This document shows positions 8,449 through 13,695 of a stretch of DNA of 15,591 nt, one piece after another. The stretch spans positions 1-15,591 of the forward strand of contig JAZUPH010000099.1 in the NCBI GenBank assembly GCA_045605145.1, written 5' to 3'. Made by a program: the position numbers and the translations under genes. The notes beneath the pieces were generated by a model. The model was not told the DNA's origin, did not search any database, and saw only the letters and a list, made by a program, of their open reading frames with translations. The stretch comes from CAMNAO01 sp045605145. Lineage in GTDB: Bacteria > Bacillota > Clostridia > Oscillospirales > Oscillospiraceae. The stretch's first letter is position 1. Every line of letters begins with the position of its first letter.

Positions 8449-9329
8449 CAGGTCAGATCCTCCTTGTATCCCTCGATAGCCTTCTTGATGGCGCGCTTGG
8501 TGAAAACGCGGATCATGTCGTGGCGGTACTCGGCGGAAGCACGGACGTCGGAAATGGGCTTGCAGTCGCTCATTGCGGCGATGCCGGCCTCAGCCAGGAC
8601 GTCAGCAGTCAGCTTCTTGCCGATGATGGCAGCCTCAGCATGGGGAGCGCGGACAGGGGTGGTTGCGACAGCACCCAGGCAGATACGGGCGTCAACACAA
8701 ATGTCGCCGTCCATCTTGACCCAGGCAGCAACACCGACGATGGCCAGGTCCATAGCCTTACGGACAGCGTGCTTAATGTAAGCGGAATGCTCACCCTCAC
8801 CCAGAGGGGGAATTACGATACCGGTAACGATCTCACCGGGCTCAAGATAAGTTCTCTTAACGCCCTTGAAGAACTCACCCATGTTGATCTCACGATCCTT
8901 CTCAAGGCCGTGAACCAGAACCTTGGCATTCATAGCCACCAGGATGGGGCCGGTGTCACAGGAAGGGGAAGCGTTGCAGATGTTGCCGACCATGGTGCCC
9001 TTGTGACGGATCTGAGTGGAAGCCACATACTTGGCAGCCTTGGCAACGGCGGGGTTGTACTTCTTAACGATGGGGCTGGTCTGGATATCATACAGCTTGG
9101 TAAGACAGCCGATCTTAAGGCCCTCTTTCTCATCGTACTCTATGTAATCAAGGCCGGGAATGCCCTTGATGTCGATGAGGTAGTCAGCCTTGAGAACTTT
9201 GTCTCTCATGGGCGGAATGATGTCAGTACCGCCGGCCATAACCTTGGCGCCTGCACCCAGTTCGACAAGCAGATTGCATGCCTCATCCAGGGTTTTGGGC
9301 GTCAGGTAATCAAACTTAGGTAATACCAT
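8448..9329 (-). CDS. Molybdenum hydroxylase, FAD-binding medium subunit
   Basis: A 293-aa subunit of the CO-dehydrogenase/xanthine-dehydrogenase medium-chain family. AGGTDIIPPM (32-41) and TMVGNICNASPSCDTGP (112-128) are the two FAD-pyrophosphate binding segments; the C-terminal part matches the medium-chain C domain. It passes electrons from the iron-sulfur clusters to an acceptor, NAD+ or another carrier. I see no obvious extra 4Fe-4S cysteine cluster of the kind found in 4-hydroxybenzoyl-CoA reductase beta subunits. First gene of the operon, with a strong AGGAGG 8 nt before the ATG. Gene order FAD, 2Fe-2S, Mo is common for these enzymes in Clostridia. Confidence 0.93.
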   Translation of the reverse strand: MVLPKFDYLTPKTLDEACNLLVELGAGAKVMAGGTDIIPPMRDKVLKADYLIDIKGIPGLDYIEYDEKEGLKIGCLTKLYDIQTSPIVKKYNPAVAKAAKYVASTQIRHKGTMVGNICNASPSCDTGPILVAMNAKVLVHGLEKDREINMGEFFKGVKRTYLEPGEIVTGIVIPPLGEGEHSAYIKHAVRKAMDLAIVGVAAWVKMDGDICVDARICLGAVATTPVRAPHAEAAIIGKKLTADVLAEAGIAAMSDCKPISDVRASAEYRHDMIRVFTKRAIKKAIEGYKEDLT

Positions 9330-9373
9330 TTGCTTTCCTCCTAAATAAATTTTCGGATTTACACATGGTCAGT

Positions 9374-9381
9374 ATAATATA
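9374..9381 (-). promoter_or_regulatory. Possible -10 region of the Mo-hydroxylase operon
   Basis: Minus-strand TATATTAT lies 44 nt upstream of the FAD-subunit start. No recognisable -35 box stands 15-19 nt further up, which would suit a promoter that needs an activator bound at the palindrome upstream. Confidence 0.35.
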
Positions 9382-9402
9382 AAGGCGCGTGCACAGTAAG
9401 TA

Positions 9403-9437
9403 GCGCGCGCACCATGTGTAGCACATGATACGCGCGC
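9403..9437. promoter_or_regulatory. 35-bp imperfect palindrome, candidate operator
   Basis: Centred on 9420, the arms pair at 14 of 17 positions: GCGCGCG (9403-9409) with CGCGCGC (9431-9437) outside, CATGTG (9413-9418) with CACATG (9422-9427) inside. It lies between the Crp/Fnr-family gene and the Mo-hydroxylase operon, about 45 bp upstream of the possible -10. A further perfect half, ACACATGG (9361-9368), is an inverted copy of CCATGTGT (9412-9419). No U-tract follows on either strand, so it is not a usual terminator. Confidence 0.5.
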
Positions 9438-9468
9438 CAAATTCTGTATTTTTCACTTTTCTCCCGCA

Positions 9469-10179
9469 TTATGACAGGGCATCGGCATAGCGCATATGCT
9501 GCTGCAACTTTTCGATGCTGCGGATGCAGTAGTAGCCGTTGACCTGCTCCACAAGGCCCATTTCCTTAAGGTTCTTTACCGCGCGCACCACTGTGATGCG
9601 GCTGACGCGAAGAAGGTCGGCCATCATCTGCTGGCTGAGCTTTTCACGGATGAGCACCTTGCCGTCATAATTGGCACCGAAGCGCCCGGCAAACACAAGA
9701 AGCAGGTTGCATACCTTCCACTCGGCGCTCTGGCTGGTGCTTTCGCGAAGCTGTTCAAGTATGCTGACAAACTTTTCGTTTACCGAAAGGAGGAACTCGG
9801 TCATGATCTCCGGTCTGCTGTAAAACTCCTCCATCAGCGTCTTCGCCGAAATACGAACAACCACCGAGGGTGTCACCGTTGCAAAAGACATGGGCAGCGG
9901 TTTGCGCAGGAGTGCGGAAAGCTCAAGCAGAAGCGAGCCCTCATCCACCAGAGAATAGATGCGCTCATCGCCGGAGTCGGTGTACTCAAAGGTCTTTACC
10001 AGACCTTTTTTGATAAGATAGCAATAATCGGGTATCTCTCCCGCCTTGTAGAACACCGTATCTTTGGGCAGTTTTATCTGGGTGCCCATTTTTTCAAAAT
10101 GCTCTATGCTACTGTCGGTAACGATAAGGTGGGCCGGATAAGTGCTGTAAGACTCTGACGATTGTCTGTACTGGGCCAT
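9469..10179 (-). CDS. Crp/Fnr-family transcriptional regulator
   Basis: A 236-aa DNA-binding protein: cyclic-nucleotide-binding-like beta-roll (about 20-125), long dimer helix (about 126-158) and C-terminal winged helix with LSQQMMADLLRVSRITVVRAVKNLKEMGLVE (181-211). The ATG at 10179 is chosen over more distant in-frame starts because GGAGG lies 7 nt before it and the promoter would fall inside the longer version. The phosphate-binding cassette lacks the Arg that contacts cAMP in Crp (GSLLLELSALLRKPLPMSFATV), and there is no Fnr-like N-terminal cysteine cluster, so the signal is unknown. It lies directly upstream of the Mo-hydroxylase operon and is probably its regulator; that link rests on position. 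Confidence 0.9.
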   Translation of the reverse strand: MAQYRQSSESYSTYPAHLIVTDSSIEHFEKMGTQIKLPKDTVFYKAGEIPDYCYLIKKGLVKTFEYTDSGDERIYSLVDEGSLLLELSALLRKPLPMSFATVTPSVVVRISAKTLMEEFYSRPEIMTEFLLSVNEKFVSILEQLRESTSQSAEWKVCNLLLVFAGRFGANYDGKVLIREKLSQQMMADLLRVSRITVVRAVKNLKEMGLVEQVNGYYCIRSIEKLQQHMRYADALS

Positions 10180-10212
10180 AACCTTGCCTCCATGTTTTGT
10201 ATTAATGAGTCT

Positions 10213-10241
10213 ATTGTAACACGCTTTACAGACTATGTCCA
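10213..10241 (-). promoter_or_regulatory. Promoter of the Crp/Fnr-family gene with possible autoregulatory site
   Basis: Minus-strand TGGACA (10236-10241), 17-nt spacer, TACAAT (10213-10218). Overlapping the -10 is TGTAA-N6-TTACA (10215-10230), the same half-site spacing as the classical Crp site TGTGA-N6-TCACA. A protein bound here would block the promoter, which suggests self-repression. Confidence 0.55.
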
Positions 10242-10328
10242 CAAAATATTCCGCCCAATATGCAAAAAACTTTCCGTTTTGCAACAATGCAGTAGCAAGT
10301 GTTACATGACTTATTTTCTAGTCGTTGC

Positions 10329-10334
10329 TATAAT
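10329..10334 (+). promoter_or_regulatory. -10 box of the DUF2798-type gene
   Basis: Perfect TATAAT about 100 nt upstream of the start codon. The -35 position is poor (nearest TGACTT at 10307-10312, 16-nt spacer) and overlaps AAGT-N8-ACTT (10297-10312), which contains GTGTTACA. This fits an activator-dependent promoter. Confidence 0.45.
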
Positions 10335-10432
10335 GCAAGTACAGCGTGTCGTTTGTCTCTGGAACGTAATTCCGGCTGGACAAGGGGCGCGTTCTCTTTT
10401 TTTGAAAACTAATTGAAAGGTGCGTTACATAT

Positions 10433-10915
10433 ATGCCAAAAACAACATTCCAGCGCGTGATATACACCATCATCGGTGTGACCCTTACAGGCTTTTTCAT
10501 GTCCTTGTACAACAAGGCATGGGCACAGGGTGGATTGACATTTGCGGTGTTTGAGGATTACTGGTCAAACTTCGCTCTCCAGGGTCCCTTCGGTTTTTTA
10601 CTTCAGTTCTGCTTTGTGCAGAAGGTTGCGGGCAAAATGGCCGCAAAATACCCCACCGACAACCAGATCCTCTACCGTCTCATACGCGCCGGATTTACAG
10701 TCATGATGATGTGCCCTCTGTTCAGCACATACAACAGCATCATCTACGCCATCCGCTACGGCTGGGGCTTTGAGAAGCTGATATGCAACATCTTCACCAA
10801 GATCGTGCAGAACTTCCCCTTCGCCTTCTGTATCCAAATCTTTGTTGTCGGCCCCATGCACCGCTTCATTTTCAGCAAGCTGTTCCCGGAAAAGAAAGCC
10901 GCCGAGAAAGCGTAA
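10433..10915 (+). CDS. DUF2798-type four-helix membrane protein
   Basis: A 160-aa integral membrane protein made of two similar halves, each a helix, a short polar loop and a helix ending in a basic stretch (helices about 8-26, 49-66, 84-106, 122-145). FALQGPFGFLLQFCFVQKVAGK in the first half parallels VQNFPFAFCIQIFVVGPMHRF in the second, the NFP-aF-xQ-xFVxGP pattern that I associate with DUF2798. Function of the family is unknown. The ATG has AAAGG about 12 nt upstream and the C-terminus is lysine-rich. It is divergent from the Crp/Fnr-family gene and shares with it a 250-bp intergenic region that holds matching sequence elements, so it may be a target of that regulator. Confidence 0.85.
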   Translation: MPKTTFQRVIYTIIGVTLTGFFMSLYNKAWAQGGLTFAVFEDYWSNFALQGPFGFLLQFCFVQKVAGKMAAKYPTDNQILYRLIRAGFTVMMMCPLFSTYNSIIYAIRYGWGFEKLICNIFTKIVQNFPFAFCIQIFVVGPMHRFIFSKLFPEKKAAEKA

Positions 10916-10933
10916 ACTGTTATAACAGCAAAG

Positions 10934-10950
10934 CCGCCCGATAAGGGCGG
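10934..10950 (+). terminator. Small GC hairpin after the DUF2798-type gene
   Basis: CCGCCC (10934-10939) and GGGCGG (10945-10950) form a 6-bp stem with a 5-nt loop. No U-tract follows directly; it may pause transcription ahead of the larger hairpin at 10967. Confidence 0.4.
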
Positions 10951-10966
10951 TGCTCATAAAACCGTT

Positions 10967-11013
10967 AACAGGCACAGCAGTTTAATCTGCCGTGCCTGTT
11001 CTTGTATAATTTT
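10967..11013 (+). terminator. Probable terminator of the DUF2798-type gene
   Basis: A 14-bp stem with one mismatch (10967-10980 with 10987-11000, loop TTTAAT) is followed by CTTGTATAATTTT. The U-tract is interrupted, so efficiency is uncertain. Confidence 0.6.
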
Positions 11014-11081
11014 CACTCGTATGATAGAACGAGCATAAACAGTTAGATGTCTTGAATTTGTCAAACAGGTATGCACTGCAC

Positions 11082-11253
11082 CAAAGCCTCCCTTGTGTAA
11101 AGGGAGGTGGCACGGTGCAAGCCGTGCCGGAGGTATTGGGCGGTTGGCCCTCGCACTTTTTAATCAGCTTTGGTAAAAATCATACTGCACCAACAACCCC
11201 TCAGTCAAAAATCAGAAGATTTTTGACAGCTCCCCTTACACAGGGGAGCCTTG
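11082..11253. repeat. 172-bp inverted-repeat hairpin element, MITE-like
   Basis: The ends are imperfect inverted repeats of about 27 bp (11082-11109 and 11227-11253), 23 identical positions by hand alignment with one gap. Four hairpins lie inside: CCTCCCTT/AAGGGAGG (11087-11107), GGCACGG/CCGTGCC (11109-11128), GTCAAAAATC/GATTTTTGAC (11204-11227) and GCTCCCCT/AGGGGAGC (11229-11249). Thus each end carries a CTCCC-type hairpin plus a second, different hairpin. No open reading frame is credible. It resembles short palindromic repeats I recall from intergenic regions of gut Clostridia, but that is memory and was not searched. The remaining sequence from 11014 to 11081 shows nothing I can name. Confidence 0.65.
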
Positions 11254-11285
11254 AGTGCTCCCACGCCAGTGTATAACCCAAAAAC

Positions 11286-11325
11286 CCGACCTGTGACGAA
11301 ACCATAGGTCGGATTTTTCTGTTTT
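11286..11325. terminator. Bidirectional terminator-like hairpin
   Basis: CCGACCT (11286-11292) pairs with AGGTCGG (11306-11312), loop 13 nt. ATTTTTCTGTTTT follows on plus and GTTTTTGGG on minus, so it could stop transcription from either side. From the repeat to this point there is no gene. Confidence 0.6.
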
Positions 11326-11369
11326 ACGCCCCAGCTGGAAGGGCGGCTTTTTCGCCACAGGGCACAGTA

Positions 11370-11399
11370 AAAGCAGGGCTGAAAATTCAGCCCTGCTTT
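11370..11399 (-). terminator. Intrinsic terminator of pyrR-uraA
   Basis: Perfect stem of about 13 bp (AAAGCAGGGCTGA with its complement, 11370-11382 and 11387-11399), read on minus with TTTTACTG behind it, 27 nt after the uraA stop codon. Confidence 0.85.
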
Positions 11400-11426
11400 G
11401 GTTCCGCTATTGGGTTTTGGCGCGAA

Positions 11427-12767
11427 TTACTCAGCTCTGTTGCTGCTCTTGCTCATGAGGGCGTTGGTGATGATGCCCAGGATGAGAGCGCAGGCGATGG
11501 AGGTCAGGGTGACAGCGCCGAAGGAGATGGACAGGCCGCCGATGCCGGAGATGAGGATGACAGCGACGACGAAGAGGTTCTCACTCTGGCCTAGGTCGAC
11601 CTTCTGGATCATCTTAAGACCGGAGACAGCGATGAAGCCGTACAGGGTGATGCACACGCCGCCCATGACACAGTTGGGGATGGAGGCGAGGAAGGTGACG
11701 AAGGGGCCGAAGAAGGAGATGACGATTGCCATGATGGCGGTGGTGGTGATGGTCACGACAGAAGCATTGCGGGTGATGGCAACGCAGCCGACGGACTCAC
11801 CGTAGGTGGTGTTGGGGCAGCCGCCGAAGAAAGCGCCAACCATGGAGCCAACGCCGTCACCAAGGAGAGTGCGGTGCAGGCCGGGCTCTTCCAGCAGATC
11901 CTGGCCGATGATAGTGGACAGGTTCTTGTGGTCAGCAATGTGCTCAGCAAAGACGACGAAAGCAACAGGGACATAAGCCACGGCGACAGTGGCAATGTAA
12001 GCGGCGTCGATCTCCTTGACGCCCTCGAAGGCCTTAAGGAAGGTGAAATCGGGGATGGCGAAGATGGTCATCTCTTTGAAGACGGAGAAGTCAATGACCT
12101 GCAGAGCCACGTTATTGGTGGCGATGCCGATGACGGTGAAGATGGCGGCCACAACATAGCCGGCCAGGATGCCCAGGATGAAGGGAATCAGCTTCATCAT
12201 GCCCTTGCCGTAAACGGAGAACAGGATGACGCCGAACATGGTCACAAGACCGCAGATGATGGCAACATAGGGGCTGCAGGCGGAAACGCCGTCAACCAGG
12301 ACCTTACCGGCGCTCAGGTCGCCCACGGCGTTGCCTGCCAGAGACAGACCGATGATGGCCACGGTGGGGCCAATGACGACAGGGGGCATCAGCTTGTTGA
12401 TCCAGTTGACGCCAACAGCCTTAACGACCAGAGCGATGACAACATAGACCAGACCTGCGCAGACAGCACCGATGATCAGTCCGGCATGACCGGCAGCTGC
12501 GGATGCTGCGCCGCCGAAGGCAGCGAACATGGATCCGATGAAAGCGAAGGAAGAACCGAGGAAGACGGGGCTGTTGAACTTGGTGAACAGCTGATAGATA
12601 AGGGTGCCGACGCCTGCGCCGAACAGGGCGGCAGACTGGCTCATGCCGTTACCGATGATAGCGGGGACAGCGATGGTAGCAGCGAGGATAGCCAGGATCT
12701 GCTGGAATGCGAAAACCAGCATCTGGCCAAACTTGGGTTTATCTTTGATACCATAGACGAGATTCAT
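11427..12767 (-). CDS. uraA: Uracil permease, NCS2 family
   Basis: A 446-aa protein with the 14-helix layout of the NCS2/UraA fold; it imports uracil, probably with protons. Key residues match UraA: Glu275 in VVFAEHIADHKNL (uracil-binding helix 8) and Glu324 in NTTYGESVGCVAITR (helix 10). The QQILAILAATIAVP start (22-35) is typical of the uracil branch, as opposed to xanthine permeases. GGAGG stands 7 nt before the ATG. It follows pyrR by 55 nt on the same strand, so both are under the PyrR attenuator upstream and expression should fall when uridine nucleotides are plentiful. Sometimes named pyrP in Gram-positives. A xanthine permease is unlikely given the motifs and partner gene. Confidence 0.92.
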   Translation of the reverse strand: MNLVYGIKDKPKFGQMLVFAFQQILAILAATIAVPAIIGNGMSQSAALFGAGVGTLIYQLFTKFNSPVFLGSSFAFIGSMFAAFGGAASAAAGHAGLIIGAVCAGLVYVVIALVVKAVGVNWINKLMPPVVIGPTVAIIGLSLAGNAVGDLSAGKVLVDGVSACSPYVAIICGLVTMFGVILFSVYGKGMMKLIPFILGILAGYVVAAIFTVIGIATNNVALQVIDFSVFKEMTIFAIPDFTFLKAFEGVKEIDAAYIATVAVAYVPVAFVVFAEHIADHKNLSTIIGQDLLEEPGLHRTLLGDGVGSMVGAFFGGCPNTTYGESVGCVAITRNASVVTITTTAIMAIVISFFGPFVTFLASIPNCVMGGVCITLYGFIAVSGLKMIQKVDLGQSENLFVVAVILISGIGGLSISFGAVTLTSIACALILGIITNALMSKSSNRAE

Positions 12768-12822
12768 TGCGTACCTCCATTATTTTTAGCGGCAGAGCCG
12801 CTGATTCACATACACCAAAGGG

Positions 12823-13368
12823 TCATTTTATATCGCACAGAAGGACCTCGGCACTGCCGTCGATCTCTTCCACCCGGACGCTTATCAGCTCACTGTGGCT
12901 GGTGGGCACATTTTTACCAACATAGTCGGCGCGTATCGGCAACTCCCTGTGACCTCTGTCAACAAGCACCGCAAGCTGTATCTGCTCCGGTCTGCCGCAG
13001 GCGAACACAGCCTCAATGGCGGCCCTGACGGTGCGGCCGGTGTAGATCACATCATCCACCAGTACGACACGCTTGCCGGTAACATCCAGCCCGAGCCCCG
13101 CGTCATTTACCCGCGGCGCCTCCGGCAGCTCACTCAGGTCGTCACGGTACAGGGTAATATCAAGCTCACCCACCGGGACCTCAGTCCCCTCCACGCGCAG
13201 GATATTTTCCGCCATTCTCCTGGCAAGCGGAACCCCGCGGCGGCGGATGCCCACAAGGATAACATTATCGACGCCGCTGTTGCGCTCAATCACTTCGTGG
13301 GAGATTCGCATCAGTGCGCGGCGCATCCCATCTGAGTCCATCAGGCGGCTTTTTACAGTGACTTCCAT
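12823..13368 (-). CDS. pyrR: PyrR bifunctional pyrimidine regulator / uracil phosphoribosyltransferase
   Basis: A 181-aa RNA-binding regulator that, with UMP or UTP bound, stabilises an anti-antiterminator in pyr leaders and so causes termination; most members also make UMP from uracil and PRPP. The PRPP-binding loop is VVLVDDVIYTGRTVRAA (101-117), and the pattern VILVGIRRRGVPLA (36-49) and DITLYRDDL (70-78) is characteristic of PyrR. Length is normal. The ATG at 13368 follows a G-rich Shine-Dalgarno (GGGGGTG). First gene of pyrR-uraA, with its own target RNA in the leader, so the pair is autoregulated: PyrR, the permease and the salvage step form one uracil-uptake unit. Confidence 0.95.
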   Translation of the reverse strand: MEVTVKSRLMDSDGMRRALMRISHEVIERNSGVDNVILVGIRRRGVPLARRMAENILRVEGTEVPVGELDITLYRDDLSELPEAPRVNDAGLGLDVTGKRVVLVDDVIYTGRTVRAAIEAVFACGRPEQIQLAVLVDRGHRELPIRADYVGKNVPTSHSELISVRVEEIDGSAEVLLCDIK

Positions 13369-13391
13369 GGGAACACCCCCGATATTCTGTC

Positions 13392-13429
13392 AAAAGGGGC
13401 AGAAAAAAAGACCCTGCCCCCGGCAAGAT
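13392..13429 (-). terminator. PyrR attenuator: terminator and antiterminator 3' arm
   Basis: Terminator stem GGGGCAG/CTGCCCC (13414-13420 with 13396-13402) ending in TTTT on minus. ATCTTGCCGG (13420-13429) is the exact complement of CCGGCAAGAT (13477-13486), and GGCA within the terminator stem can also pair with UGCC at the binding loop, so antiterminator and terminator exclude one another. Confidence 0.88.
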
Positions 13430-13481
13430 CCGCATTCATGGCGCACCCTTGGCGGGCGCAGCTATATTCCGCTTTCATCTT

Positions 13482-13504
13482 GCCGGCATCTCTGTACCGT
13501 CTTT
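13482..13504 (-). promoter_or_regulatory. pyrR: PyrR-binding loop (anti-antiterminator) in pyrR leader
   Basis: On minus, GGTACAGAGATGCC (13485-13498) fits the known PyrR RNA site ARUCCNGNGAGGYU when three compensating changes are allowed: the C-G pair becomes A-U and the outer A-U becomes G-C. The segment AAAGACGGTACAGAGA also resembles Bacillus pyr leaders. Its 3' arm overlaps the 5' arm of the antiterminator (13477-13486), as the mechanism requires. Confidence 0.85.
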
Positions 13505-13516
13505 AAAGATTTCGCC

Positions 13517-13522
13517 ATTATA
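13517..13522 (-). promoter_or_regulatory. -10 box of the pyrR-uraA operon
   Basis: Perfect minus-strand TATAAT, placing the start near 13510 just before the PyrR-binding loop. The -35 is weak (TTGCAA at a long 20-nt spacing). Confidence 0.55.
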
Positions 13523-13609
13523 ATAGCACAGCCATCGGCAAATTGCAACACGATTTTCGACATAAACCGGCAATAATTTTTCGGCTTATTCTTTGGCGCA
13601 AGACCTTAA

Positions 13610-13638
13610 TTGACTTTATCCGGCAGGAGGGGTACACT
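13610..13638 (+). promoter_or_regulatory. Promoter of the esterase gene
   Basis: TTGACT (13610-13615), 17-nt spacer, TACACT (13633-13638). The predicted leader is about 50 nt and ends in the strong AAAGGAGG (13678-13685). Confidence 0.65.
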
Positions 13639-13695
13639 GTGAATATAATCATAAATCATATAAAGCCATTACTGCTTAAAGGAGGTTATCCCCAA

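Noticed and set aside
5576..9329. Naming the operon xanthine dehydrogenase (xdhABC)
   Set aside because: The subunit layout fits, but the GGFGGKE and STQ positions do not match xanthine dehydrogenases, and the uracil permease nearby belongs to the separate PyrR unit.
31..9329. Link to anaerobic purine or urate breakdown clusters, because an M20 enzyme and a Mo hydroxylase occur together
   Set aside because: The M20 protein has PepV-type motifs and stands in a separate convergent unit; no carbamoyltransferase, ammonia-lyase or hydantoinase-type genes are present.
9403..9437. Rho-independent terminator of the Crp/Fnr-family gene
   Set aside because: The stem is strong but is followed by TACTTACTGTGC on the minus strand, with no U-tract.
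11082..11253. CRISPR array or small protein gene in the gap
   Set aside because: There are only two units, in inverted orientation and without regular spacers, and the open frame across them runs through hairpins without a ribosome binding site.
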